This document shows, in pieces, positions 46,267 to 58,831 of a DNA stretch of 64,000 nt; within the stretch, counting starts at the first letter, position 1; each line of letters begins with the position of its first letter. The notes under the pieces were generated by a model. It did not search any database and had not been told where the DNA came from. It saw only the letters and a program-made list of their open reading frames with translations. Both the position numbers and the translations under genes were made by a program. The DNA lies in assembly GCA_017506865.1 (NCBI GenBank), contig JAFCMP010000068.1:558001-622000 (forward strand). The letters run 5' to 3'. The DNA comes from Tribonema minus (Eukaryota; Sar; Xanthophyceae; Tribonematales; Tribonemataceae).

Positions 46267-49200
46267 ATGCGGCAAACCGCGACGCTGCTGCTCACGGGGC
46301 TGTGCCTGCATGCTGCTGTCTCAGCACGAAGTCCTGGACATGCAGCTGCACGTGGTACAAGAGCGCAATGCGGCCACGGCGCTTGCATTCATGAGCATGC
46401 ACGACCTTCTGGCAGGCAGCCGATGCTGCATAGACAACATAGGTGCAGAGCTTGGCTGGTCAGGGGTGGAGCAAGCAGCACAGATGCAAGCCAGCTTGAA
46501 ACTGTTACAGCCCACAAGGAGCTGGCCCCGGACCAGGTCTTCATCGATATTGAGCAGGAAGAGACCACACCAGGCGTGGTCGAGCTAGGCAGCGATTTTA
46601 CTGTCGACGCCCCGGAGCAGCGGCAGCAGGAGCAGCAGCAGCAGCAGCAACAGCAGGGAAACATAGAGCACCACTTTCCGTCATTGCCTGATGCAGCAGA
46701 AAATGCAGTTGCAACAGAAGCACCAGCGGAAGGCCTGCTGCAACACCAGCTCCAGGGCGACCCTGTCACGGCCGCCCACAGCGCTGCTGCGATTGTCGGC
46801 GGCGAGAGCGAGGTCGCGCTGCGGCAGCAGGACGTGATCGCGGCGGAGTGGGCGGCGGGAGCGGTCTTACCCTCGGCTGCCGCTGCGGAGGGCGAGGTCA
46901 CGGACACGGATGCGGAGGCGTACAAGAAGGCACTGCTGCGGACGGGGCTCATGCTGGGCTCCGCGGTCGCCTTCGGGCTGGGGACGATGGCGGTCAAGGG
47001 GCGGCAGAGCGGGCTGGAGTTCTTTGCGGGGTACCTGGTGGAGCAGTCGCTGAGCGTGGACAACCTCTTTGTCTTCATCATGCTCTTCGAGTACTTCAAG
47101 GTGCCGGCCGCGTACCAGGGGCGCGTGCTCACGTGGGGCATCATCGGCGCCGTCTCGATGCGCGCCGTGATGATCGTGGTGGGCGTTGCGGCGATACAGC
47201 GCTTCCGCGGCGTGATCCTGGCGTTCGCGGCGATACTGCTCGCGTCGAGCGTCAAGCTGCTGACGGAGAAGGAGGTGGGTGCTGGGAGCAAGGTTTTTGT
47301 GCGCTTTTGGCATGTCCATTATATTCATGTAGAAGTACTTCGAAGCATATAATTTGAACCTCTCGGCCGCAGTGCTCTATTGTGAGTATATATCATACCT
47401 CAAGTGACCGACAGTCGCATTCACTAAAAATTGTCAGAGCTGCACTGGTTTTAAAGTGCAACACCGTTAGAATGACACTGTCAGCACATCTGCATGATCG
47501 CACTTACAGTATGAAGATTAGCGGGCCACCCCAGGTTTCGCACCTGCCAGAACATGATGGCGTGGTATCAAAAGCACTTGCTTGCCTGATGAGCATGGGT
47601 TAGTCAGTCATACAGATAGTTATGCATGTGAACAATGTACTCAAGCAGTGGTCAGTACGACCGAGCATATCATAGACGTGACGTTCAGGGTACACTTGCA
47701 GTAGATCTGAGACATCATTTTTCAAGAGATAATCAGGCTACTTGATGCAGAATGCAAGTATTAATGTGCGATAATGAAACTTGAGAAACCAACTGCCGCG
47801 TGGCCGCATCGGAGCTTCAGCTTCAGGTGGTATTCCCAAGCAAAAGCTCTGTTTGACAAAACAGAAGTTGGCGTTGACGATACTCATAAGAGCTGGTGTT
47901 GATGTGCACCATAATCTTTTGTGTGTGATTACGCAGTCCACACACAGCTCAGATTTACAGCCATACAACTAGGTTTACTTGAACGACGGTGCTTTGAAGC
48001 ATGTGCCCATATGGCGAATTGACACCCAGCATTGGTGTTACAAAACGCAAATGCTCTTACATCACTGCGAGCACGCACACACGCGAATTCTTTGTGTTCT
48101 TTTTGATCAAATTTGTAATCAATGACAGACTGCAACCAGATGCTGCAATCCTTTAGACGATGTACATAACTTGCAATATCAGTGCAACCAGCGCAGAAGG
48201 CCAATCTTACTCTTTCAACAGGAATGCTCACTGAGATTTCTCAACCTGGGGCTTGCCGGGGGTGGCCCTGTGTCTCCGGGCTATCATTGGTATTGTGTTA
48301 CACGAGAAAACTGGTATTACATTCTGACGTCATGAGATTATACTCTGTGATACTTTGACGTATAGCTTGCAGCCAGCAAAGCAAATCAGGCGACGCCATT
48401 GTTGATGTCACGGCTGCAGTTTTCCTGGAAGTAATCTCTATTTCACTTGTCGGGGCACAACGGTTTGCAAGTGAGCTCCAATGGCAACTGCTGCGCGCTC
48501 TAAACTTCGGACGTTAATCCATGCAAAGACTTTTCCCAAAGAGCAAGTTGAAGCTTGATTTTCAGACGTGAAGCTTAGGGGTCTGCTGCACACAGCACAA
48601 ACAAATTCACTTGCGCACTTTTTCAGGTGCTGCGAACTCCACACACAGGCTGCAATGTCGTTATCGATGTGGCTCCTTGTGGCCACAGGTCGTGCACATC
48701 ATTTGTAGGGCCGCTGGCCTTAGGCACTGCAGCGGCTCAGTTCGTCCGCGAAGCACGAAATAATATAGCCAATCATACTATGAAAATAACATGACACAAC
48801 GACCCGAACATCAACACTTTTGGGACCTATTTTATCATGTACATACTGTACACCAGATGGCTGTGTTACCTTGCTCAGCAACTCATACATGTCTCAGAGC
48901 ACATTCAACGCCATGAGCATCCTTCTGTATGCTGAGCTGGGGCTCACCACATACTTCGCCGTGCAGCAGCCATCTTCGACTTCTTAAGCTCAACTTCAAG
49001 TTTTCATTGCTTGACGAAAAAGCTCCGTGACGGCCAACCCATTGAGTCATCTGCCATTCCTTGTCTATCCCATCATGGCTGTTCTCTCACTCTCTACACC
49101 TCTCCGCCAACCCTAACCCTAAACCCTAATTCATTTCTCCGACCGTGTCCCGCGCGCGCGGCGCCAGGACGAGGATGGCGACCTCTCCAACAACATTGTG

Positions 49201-50949
49201 CTGCGCATCAGCAAGTTCTTTGTGCGCAGCACGGACAAGTACGAGGGCGAGAAGTTCTTCACGGTCGTGGACGGCAAGAAGATGGCGACGCCGCTGCTGC
49301 TGTGCCTCGTGTGCATCGAGCTCTCGGACTTTGTCTTTGCGGTGGACTCGATACCGGCGGTGCTCGGCGTGTCCAAGGACACGTTCATCGTGTACTCGAG
49401 CAACGTGTTTGCGATACTGGCGCTGCGCAGCCTGTGAGTGGTTCGAACCGCACCGATGATGAAGTCTGCTTTGGTAGTGCTGGATAGGGCTTTTTGTCTG
49501 GACATGTAGTACGCGACATGAGGAATCGTTGCAGTCATGCTGCTGGCACGGTATGAAGCTTAATTGTGTACCCTGGTTAAGCAGTGCAGCATCACGAGCC
49601 CAGGTGAATCTTGTCATTCTGGCGACCAGCACAACACTAGCAGCCTGAAATAACTAGCCAAGCAGCATGCTCAGTGGTAAAAAGGTTGCCTGTCATTTGT
49701 GCGTAGTTGCTTAGTTATGACGTGACAAATACTGATAGCTGTTGCGATAAAGCCCTGGTGGACATGTTGCTGGTCGTCAAAGTGAGGAGCAGTGCACTAG
49801 TTTGAAGCTTTAAGTTGTTCAAGTGGCAGTGCTCGTCTAATGAACTATTGACGTACGAGCTGCGCCATCGACGGTTGCTGATATAACGTCCCTCAGCTCG
49901 GCTCTTCGCAATTGCTGTCTTTAACAGTCCCAGCAGTAGGTGTCACTTGAGGTACGCAAGTGCGCCACTTCTGCCAACGCGCCAATGTGGTATGATTTCA
50001 ATTCCTGCTATATGTGTGGCCAAGCCAGTATACTGAGGCATGCGGCAGTTGCGCATTGCAGATCCTTCCCATCCAGTCGTAACGCTACGAGCGAATGTTG
50101 CTGTCATGTAGTCCTATTGTCATGTAGTTGAAAAGTGTCTCCGCGCAACAGCCAACTTTAACTTGTTGTCTACAGCGCTCACATAGGTCTCCAAAGCACT
50201 TGAACCTGCTGGTGGCCTTTGCTCTGGCGCGCACTGACCCTTGGGATGGTGTTCACACTCCACACGCTGTGCGTTGATTGGCTTGATTCAGCGCGATGGA
50301 AAGTGGCAGCTCTTGTATATGGCACAGCTAGCATTGACAAAGCCTCTCATCATCTGCACAAAACATTGCTTGCATTCGCTATGTCGACGGGCAATTCATC
50401 ATCAAACCATTTGCAAGCGGCAGTGCCTTACGCAGTGCCGAGTCAAATCGATGCTGCTGACAAATCAGTGTCACTGATAACTGCATGCCTTCCTCTCATC
50501 ACAAGCACGCAGTGCTCAAATGGTCACGGCGGCAAATTTACAGCTGAGCATGTGCCCACACGCAAGCGCACGCCCGCATACAATTGCAACAGGAAATCAC
50601 AAGGAGCAGAACCGCCATTGCATAAATCGCCTCTCTGTCATTCACAACAGCCCGTCGACGACAGCAGCCGAGCTTACCGCATCGTGTGCTGTCCACGCTG
50701 CACGCACTGCTTCACAGGTACACGCTCGTCTCGCACGCCATCACGGACCTCCCGTACCTCAAGCCCAGCGTCGCCCTCGTGCTGGGCTTCGTGGGCCTCA
50801 AGATGTGTGCCGAGTACTTTCACTACGAGATCGGCATCGGCGTGTCGTTGAGCGTTGTGGCCGTGCTGCTTTCCGGCGGCGTCGGCGCCAGCATCTGGGA
50901 CAACCGGCGGCGCGCGCGCCTGGGCCTGTCCGGACGCCATAAACATTGA
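46267..50949 (+). CDS. TerC/Alx-family integral membrane protein
   Basis: Exons 46267-47274, 49168-49433 and 50718-50949; 1506 nt, 501 residues, with both junctions in frame. An N-terminal signal peptide (MRQTATLLLTGLCLHAAVSA) and about 190 poorly conserved residues, including a Gln run, precede the TerC domain (from ~residue 215). Family motifs: LVEQSLSVDNLFVFIMLFEY (exon 1), ELSDFVFAVDSIPAV and YSSNVFAILALRSLY (exons 2/3), with about seven membrane segments and the conserved acidic residues in them. Bacterial TerC/Alx proteins act in metal ion, especially manganese, handling; the plant plastid homologue is needed for thylakoid assembly. The presequence fits the secretory/complex-plastid route, but the F at +1 is not evident (A|RSP), so compartment is open. 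ATG 46267 is the first in the frame. An AATAAA at 51249 could be its poly(A) signal. Confidence 0.9.
49109..49131 (+). repeat. (CCCTAA)n-like stretch before a TerC acceptor
   Basis: ccaaccctaaccctaaaccc lies 37-60 bases upstream of the exon 2 acceptor at 49167. In the sense strand it supplies several CTAAC words, which fit branch-point consensus, so it may serve splicing besides being telomere-like. Confidence 0.6.
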
Positions 50950-51511
50950 GAGCGCGCAACTGGCCTGCGCGCATAGCTGCGCTGCCGCCGCCGCCGCCGC
51001 CAGCGCCCCCTGATTTCTGCACGGCGCGGCGCTGTGGTGCTGCCACTTAGGCAAGCTAGTGGTGGCGCCTACATGCGCGCAATGCGAAGCAGTTACGACT
51101 TTCCACAACGGGCTCGCGGTCGCCGGCCGCTTTGCATGCTGCTGCGCCATCTGTGCGCGCACAGGATTTATGTGGCCGCCTCTTGAGGCACGTTAGCTCT
51201 CCAGTTTCACCCCTCCATCCCCCAACTTCAACTAGTCCCGTTGCCTTCAATAAACACGTCTCTTTGACCACCGATCCGTTTTACTCAACAGCAGCCTTGA
51301 TTGTTGTCCCATGCGCACGTGTGCTGCTGCTTGTAATATCGCGCCCACCCCCGCCCCTGTACTATCTGTCATGAAGCGCATGTGCACGGGCGAATCGATC
51401 CTGCATGACGAAATGCGACAGCATAAACTGCGTCTGTCCCCTTGACACTGTGTCACTGTCTATGATGTGCACTGCGCCACTAACACTATCCGGCAGAGCA
51501 CCTGTAAGTGT
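50950..51511. other. Convergent intergenic region
   Basis: It lies between the TerC stop codon (+) and the hypothetical gene's stop codon (-). AATAAA at 51249-51254 on the plus strand is a candidate poly(A) signal. A GCC run lies at 50980-51000. No gene seen. Confidence 0.45.
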
Positions 51512-52333
51512 TTACGCCTTGCAGCTGCGGCGCGGGAGCTTGCGCGGCGGCGAACGCATGGCCTTGCGCGATGCGCCTCGGCTGTTGGCGGCGTCACCCT
51601 CGAAGCGCTGCTTGCGGAGCTGTCGGTGCTTGTGCTGATAGTTCTTGTCGACGAACTCCTCGTCATCTGTGTCCTCCATCGACTCCGAGTCCTCCGAGGT
51701 GGTGTTCTGCTCGCTGCTGAGCTCCTGTACCGTCCGCTTCTTGTCGATCTTGGTGTTTGTGGTGGTTTTGGAGGAGCCGACGCTGGCGAGCGGAATCACC
51801 GAAACAGATGGGACCCTCTGCTGCAGGGGAGCAACCCCGAAGCGCTTGCAGAGGGCCAGCAGCGGCTGGCGAGCGTCGACGACTCCGTCGAGCGAACCAA
51901 GTTCAGTGGTGACGGCCTGAAGTGCTGCGTCTCGGCTTGCGGGCAGCTTCACGCCGTGTTGCATAGCGATGCAAAGCAGAATAGAGCTGGAGGATGCCAG
52001 ATCACTTTGGCTTGTGGGCAGTTGCCGCATGCGCCAGCCCCCATCGCCGTTCAGCTGGAATGTCCGAAGTGGATCCTTGGTGTCCACAAGGTGCTCAGGA
52101 GCTTCGTTGCTGGCACCATCCTGCTGAAGCACGGTGTCGCTCGCGCTTGTGGAGAGGAACCATCCTTGGGCGGGCCCTCTGACGCGCACCATGTCTGTCC
52201 TCGCCCTTTTCTGCTGGTTGAATATGAGCCAACGAGAGCCTCGTGAGCTGGAGCGGTAGTGCTGATGCCGGATGCGTGCGCTCAGGGGTAGGCAACCGGT
52301 CAACTGATGCCACTCTACTTCGCCGTCGGGCAC
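51512..52333 (-). CDS. Hypothetical charged, probably nuclear protein
   Basis: A continuous minus-strand frame of about 273 codons ends at TAA 51512-51514. The left-most in-frame start-like codon at 52333 is GTG; the first ATG is at 52192 (codon 48). So either translation starts there (226 residues) or an upstream exon was missed. The middle is a moderately hydrophobic helical stretch (AALQAVTTELGSLDGVVDAR). The C-terminus is an acidic Ser/Asp/Glu cluster (SEDSESMEDTDDEEF) followed by a strongly basic tail (KHRQLRKQRF, SPPRKLPRRS), typical of nuclear proteins. I recognise no domain. It is divergent from the HMG/histone-fold gene, about 200-350 bases apart, so the two may share a promoter. Confidence 0.6.
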   Translation of the reverse strand: MPDGEVEWHQLTGCLPLSARIRHQHYRSSSRGSRWLIFNQQKRARTDMVRVRGPAQGWFLSTSASDTVLQQDGASNEAPEHLVDTKDPLRTFQLNGDGGWRMRQLPTSQSDLASSSSILLCIAMQHGVKLPASRDAALQAVTTELGSLDGVVDARQPLLALCKRFGVAPLQQRVPSVSVIPLASVGSSKTTTNTKIDKKRTVQELSSEQNTTSEDSESMEDTDDEEFVDKNYQHKHRQLRKQRFEGDAANSRGASRKAMRSPPRKLPRRSCKA

Positions 52334-52536
52334 GCGCGCACAAGCTGGCTGTGTGTGTGTTGTTCTGATGGTGAGCTATTTCAGCGAGAGTTGGAAGTTC
52401 ACACTTCAAGTGCGTGGGGTGGACGCGCCTCGCCTTTAAAAGTTTTGGCGCGCCGCAGTGTGAGAGGAGCAGTGCAGCAGGTACAGCCAAGCGCTTGGGT
52501 GAGAGCGTAGGATAAACTCCCAATTTCATAGCGATC

Positions 52537-55500
52537 ATGGAGAACGATAGCTTTTTCACCGAAACACAGATGACAACCGCCTCCCAGGCTTCCATGTTGG
52601 ACGACCTGGAGGCATTGGAAGATAGCCAACAGCACAGCCAGCTCAGCAGTGGCACAAAGCGCAAGCTTGACGACTACCAGTCAGTGAATGCTGAGACACC
52701 AGCCGATGAGCACGAGGAAACTGGCCAGGAGGAGAACGAGCAACAAGAGGACACCCAAGAGCAGCAGCAGACAAATGGAAGCCATGCTGATGACGACGGG
52801 GATGACCGTGAAGATGAGGCGGCACCAGCATCAGACGCAGAAGGCGAAGAAGAGGAGGCTGATGCAGACGGTGGCGATCCACACGAAACTGGAGATGATC
52901 CTGCCGCAGACGCCGACGAGGAGGCTGAGGCAGGCACGGATGGAGAAGCAGGGGATGGAGAGGCAGAGGCAGAGGCAGAGGAAGACAGCGCGGCTGCCTC
53001 CGAGCCCGCCAAGAAAATCAAGCGGGCGCAGAGCGCCTGGATGTTCTTCCTGGCCGACAAACGTGACGAGGTGATGAGCCTGCGTGGACTTGCTTTGGAA
53101 CTTGCTGGTGTTGTTGCATCTTCTACACGACGGGCCAACAAATTGTTGAGCAATGCTTGCCCAAGTGCCTCACTACTCAATTCAGCTCAACTCCTGTGAT
53201 GCTAACGCAGCTGCTTATGTCTGCAACGGTGTTTCAGGCTCATGGAAAGCGTGGACAGTGCTTCTGTCATAGTGCGTGTGTGTTTGCCCCCTTTGTCAAT
53301 GCAAAGCACAAGCCCTCTTTGCCTGAGCACGACGCACCTACTCGTGCGGTAACGATGCAGGCACGACTATGGCCTCTTGCTCTAGCATCGCGTCTGCACA
53401 GTGCCTGACTACAGCATCATTGCTCAGTAAGGACCGTGCAGCCATGAAGCCACAGCACTATCAACAACCTGGAAGCCGCAGGCGTCATGTGATTCAATAT
53501 GGTTCTGTCGTTGGCTTTTGCGAGCCATACTATGCAGCAACGGCATTCACAGGGTGCTCTAATTGGTGTTGGGGCTTAACTGTATGCACAGGTGGTGAAA
53601 GCCAATCCAGGAGCACGCATTGGCGCTGTTGTGAAGGAGTGCTCGGGAATATGGGCTGCAATGCCGCCAGAAGAGAAGCAGGTAAGGCGCACCCCGCTTT
53701 ACAAGTCAGGTGCCATGTACGAAGAATCGCTGCACGCTATCCACCTCATGTGGATCCGCATTCACATACATCAATAGCTATGACCGCATAGTAGCGGCAC
53801 ATACGCTTGCTGAAATGAGAGCTGGTTTTGGTTGAAGTTGTTAGGCAGTTGGTCATCACGTCACCACATGATACATGGCCTTGGATTACGGGCATGGCAC
53901 TTTGGAAGCGTGCACAACACCACAACTGCCCCTGGTAGAGACCTTGGACCTCACATGCCATTGCAATGCTATCAATGCCGTCGTCGCAGGTGTATGAAGC
54001 CCAGGCAGCGGAGGACAAGGCGCGCTTGCAGAGGGAGCTGCAGGCAGCAGGGCTCACCAAGCTGCCATCTGCAGGCAACAGGTGCGCGTCGCATGCTCCA
54101 GCGCGCAGCATGATGATGCAGCGCCATGGACCATGGCACAATTTTTTAGGACTTGTTCTCACTGTTGAGTCGTCGGATAACTGGCCTTCTCAACTCCAAA
54201 TACCTGGTGCCAGAAGCTGAAGTGGGCTGGTTGCCAGGCTGTAACCTTACCGTCCGTAAGCCAACTCTCGGTTGCATAGTGTTATAAACGTTCGTGTACA
54301 TTCCCTCCGTCACTCGTAGCAGTGGAGGTGTCTCAGGCACTGCAGGGAAAGTGGCCGCCAGTGCGTCGCGGTTGAAGTTGAATCTGCATGCCGCTGTGCT
54401 ATTGTCGCTGTTGACGCCAGCTAGTCGCGCTGGGCGCGGGGCGTCGCACGGATCACGCGCCCGGCAATAATGGGTGAAGCTGGTAGTAGCCCGGAGATAA
54501 TGGGCGAAACGAAGCTGGTGGTAGGTACCCAGCGTGTTCTAACGTATGCATGCCGGCTGGCAGTACGGCGTAGCATCGCAATGTGGCGGCGCGCGCAGCC
54601 TTCAGCAGCACGCCAAAGCGGACGCTGGGACACGAACGGCTTTTCGTGCCCTGCGTGAGCAGCACGTCACCAGTGCTCAGCTCTCGCGCGCCTGCGGGGC
54701 CGCACGCGTCGCCGGCGCGGCGCTGACGATCCGCCGCAGCCGTTGCGCGATGCGCACGAGTAGTGCAGGTGACGCTGCATCAGTGCTCAGTGTGCAGGGG
54801 GGGCTAGTGCCGTGGCGTGACATATCAGCGTTCGCCGCTGGTGCTCAATGCGGTACCTCGCGTACGGTGCTGCGTGCCGGTGCTGCGTGCGGACTGCTTG
54901 TGGGGGTCTCGACGGAGCTTGTCGAGCAGAGTCAGATGAGAGCCGGAGCGCTTGCTGCGTTATGTACATAGTGCCGCAGCGTAAACGCAGCGGTGCGCAG
55001 CGACGGCGCTGAGGCAGAGGCGTAGAGCGTGTACACGCCCAAATCGTAACTGCCATCATGCAGCGAGTCACAATGCTTCTGGACCGTAGCATTACTCATC
55101 AAAGAGCGGTGGCAGATTCTCGAGGACGTCAAGCATGGGGGGCAGGCGCAGTAGTAGTAGTAGGACGCCGCATCATGCTTGATTCAGATGAACAAGTGCA
55201 TATTTTGCTCTTGGTATATTGGTGATGTATGTACAGTACGCGCAAGCAGCTGACAATAGGGATGGTGACGATCTTTAGTGGCAGTTACAACCTTGACGTC
55301 CACACTCGCACATGGGAGTGGGCTGCGGGTGCACCATTGCTCTGAGCGCTGCTGCAAGTCTGCAGCAGCGCGTCCGACGCCGGTCAGGGCCATCGATCGC
55401 AGGTCTTGGTCCCCGCAGCACTTCATCAGTTATTCACCTGCGACTGCACCAGGGCTAACGTTTGAAACTGGACCCCTTGCGCCAAAGAGGTTCCGCCAGT

Positions 55501-58500
55501 TAGACTCGTGGCGCAACTGGCAATACTCGCAAGTTTACTCACGGGTATCACTCGTTACTTGCGAGTCTTGCCTAGGGTTACTGTCTTACCTAAGGTTAGT
55601 ATTGGCCGTAATTTAACCGTAGCCATTATGTAAGCTGAATTGGCCTTAATAGTGACTATAGAAGGACTAGAAGCCTTAATAAGAGTTGCGCCAGTGGCGC
55701 CATGGCTAAACCAGTTCAGTCTGGCTCAATACCCAAACTGAGTTTTGCCAAGGCCGGCCGAGTTTAGGCGCTAGCCCTGGACTGCACCCACGAGCCAAAG
55801 AGCGAGCCCTGCGTGGATGTGAAGTCGCAGCAGTGCCCTCGTGGGCCTGCCACGAATGCGAGCGCTGTTTGGTGCTATTGTGACTCGCTGTTGCTGTGCT
55901 CACGAGCCCATCCGCCGCTGATGATGCTCGCTGCTGGTGTGCGCATGCGCTGCTGTCAGGTCCGGCGAGGAACGGGATCTGCCGCCCGACGCGACAACGA
56001 CCATACTTCTGCCGCTGTCGCGCGTGCGCAAGACGGCCAAGATGGACGCCGAGGTGAAGAGCATCAACGCCGACGGCCTCGCGACGATTGCCAAGGTGAG
56101 CAGCTCTGCGTCATCATGGCTCTACGATAGGGCGCACTGTCTTTGACAACTTCAAACCGTGGGTTGAGTATAGACTCTACATTATTGAGTGCACTAATGC
56201 TGACAACTGCTTTGCAGTACTTGATGTTTAAGTCAGCAGGGCTCAGTGCGCAGCTGCGTGTGCTCAGGTCGTGATTCATGGGGTTGGTCATCTACAACAC
56301 TGTTCCTCCTGCGCATGGTGCAATGGACAGGCGACTGAGCCGTCCACTTGGACAATGCTTCTTGCCTGCAGTCAATCACACCACTCGATCTCAACACTCC
56401 TGTCAGCAAAGTGGCAAACACGACGATTTGAAATGTGAGCGTGCTATTTACACAAGGCTGCACATTAATCTCAAACACTGGTCAGTGGCATGCGCCGAGA
56501 CTCATGTTCCAATACAGTGCCATGGCAATCGCGTCATCTCAGTGGAGGCGAATGGCCGTGTTACTCAAGCCTGTCCTGGCGCTTTTGATTGGTCACACAA
56601 ACTGCCATAGAGCTGGTGAGGGAGTCCAGTGCTGTGCCTGCAACGCCTGCTCTCTTGGCACGCAATTTAGCCACCGAAGGCTTCCAATGCCATACCAGCA
56701 TCTGCCACTCAACGCAGAGCACAGTCATGAACGCTCGCTATGTAAAAGTATTCAATGTGTATGCCCACGTGATATTTTGTCTTGTATGCTGCAGCTCTCG
56801 TCGCCGTCATGTGCATGTTTAGCGCGGAGGAAACGCACGAGGCTTATCACTATGGAAGTTACCGTTGCGCTGTCTCTCTCATCATTGCCATGAGATGACA
56901 TGACTTCTTCAAGCAGAACTGGTCACGGTTGCCATAAATGACATGACAGCAACAGGAGCATACAGCCAAGATCCCCGTGCTGCCCGAAAACACAAAGTGT
57001 GCATTTACCAACAAATACGCATTGTTGTGGCGGCTACAAAACCGCTGTAACTGATGCTGCCTATGACTTCAAATAAACTTCCAGGAAGGCACCGTGTGGC
57101 TCTGCGTGCAGCGTGGCAGCTCCTCCTTGGCCAGCATTGAAGGGCAGCAGCTCACACTTCTTAACCGTCACCATCATGTGCACACTTGAAGCGAAGTACT
57201 GCTTTGGAAGTGCTCCCTATGAGGGCCATGCCTCAGCAAAATGCGCCTCTTCGCCGCCACCTTCTCCAGCCACTGGCGGCTGCCTGCGCGACGGAATGGT
57301 GCCGCCACACGCCTACAAGCGTGCTTCATCTCGAAGCCGCATTCGTACACTGCGTCACTGTCTCACTCTCTCGCGCCCGTCGCCACGCATAACTCTCTGC
57401 GCAGGCGACGGAGCTCTTCATAGCAACGCTCGCCAAGCGGTCGTGGGGCGCTGCGCGGCAGTCGGGGCGGCGCAACCTGCGCGTGACCGACATAGCGCAG
57501 TGCGTCGACGCCGATGGCGCCCTGTATTTCCTGCGCGAAGAGCTCGCCACGATGGCAGCAGCCAGGTCAGTGATGATCTGACTATCTGTGAAGTATAGCG
57601 GCATGGGTTGAGCAGCAGTATGTGTTGTGAGCTGCGTGCGCCAGTCCTGACAGTGCAGACACAGACACGAGCGGCGCAAAGGCGGCACGAGTTGAAAACA
57701 GAAAGAGTTATTCGTTTCATGGCAAAACGTGATCAGTGCCTGCTCTCTTATGGATGATAACAGTGATCCGTCTCATGGCAAAATGTGATCAGTGCTTGGC
57801 CTCTTCCAAATAGCGTCTGGCAATGTGCTACTTCCATGCCCATGGCGGCACATTTGATCCAGGCACTTTCTCACATTGAACGGCGCTGTATGGCAGCATT
57901 GTAGATGTTTGCATGCGTGTCAACGTACTACTTCGAAGTACATAAGTTGTAGTATTGGGTGATTGTAGCACCGCTTTGTGGACCCAACAAGATGTTGAAG
58001 TTAACGTAATATTGAACATGCTCCGGCCAACTACTTGAACAGCATGGCAGGCTTTTTGCCACTACTGTTGACAGGTCGGGGTAAGTGCGCTTCTTATAAA
58101 GCCCATTGAATCGTCGCGCAGCATGAGTCATTTGGTGGTGCTGGTAACCTGTTGCGCGTAGCATAAAGTCACCTAGAGCTCTACGATCTTTTGATTCGTG
58201 TTCATAGAGTCACAGAAACACATGTCACCGCTTGTAGCGAGGGCAGCAGAATGCTTGCGAAGCCTCGCATGAAGGGCTGTGAAGTGGTTTATCTGCAGCT
58301 AGGGCCAGACAGCGTTTTTGTCTGCAGGAGTGTGACCACTGCACGTGCATGGTCCACAGCCGCACAACGCTCACCTCAAACATTGTCATGGTGCATTCAT
58401 TGATGTGCATGCTCTTTCGTCTCAAAAGGCAAAGGCGTCACTCACTTCCACGCCAGCTTACTGTTTCCATCATGTCTTCGTACAGAAAGGCATATACTTC

Positions 58501-58831
58501 AAACTATAGGACGTACCCTTATTCATGCTGCACATGGTCTGCATTTTCTGCATGAGCAGCGGCAACATGAACAGTATGCATACCATCTGTCAGAATACTC
58601 TACATAGCTCACAGGAAAAACAGCAGCATGCACCATCTGTTATGCACCGCACAACATAGGTCACTATTGTGCCGCACGTCAATTATTGCTCATCCAGCCA
58701 CGTGCTTCTGTGTGTGTGTTATGTATGCTCCCAGTTCACGCAAAGCAGCGGCGGCGCCGCCAGCCAAGAAAGCTGCGCTGGCTGCAGGCCCGGGCTCGAA
58801 ATCCATCACGAGCTTTTTCGCAAGGACGTGA
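52537..58831 (+). CDS. HMG-box / histone-fold fusion with C-terminal PIP-like motif
   Basis: Exons 52537-53070, 53592-53681, 53990-54081, 55960-56095, 57405-57565 and 58735-58831; 1110 nt, 369 residues, all junctions in phase. Residues 1-155 are acidic and disordered, with a TKRKLDD basic patch. An HMG box spans exons 1-3 (KRAQSAWMFFLADKRDE, VVKANPGARIGAVVKECSGIW, EAQAAEDKARLQREL). A histone fold of NF-YC/Dpb3-Dpb4/CHRAC type spans exons 4-5 (LPLSRVRKTAKMD, SINADGLATIAKATELFI, RRNLRVTDIAQCV). Exon 6 gives a Lys/Ala-rich tail ending SKSITSFFART, close to a PCNA-interacting PIP box (Ile-x-x-Phe-Phe present, Gln replaced by Ser). Together this suggests a chromatin or replication factor, perhaps the small histone-fold partner of DNA polymerase epsilon or a remodeller. 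HMG and histone folds are usually on separate proteins. The intron of exon 5 uses a GTCAGT donor. Confidence 0.85.
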
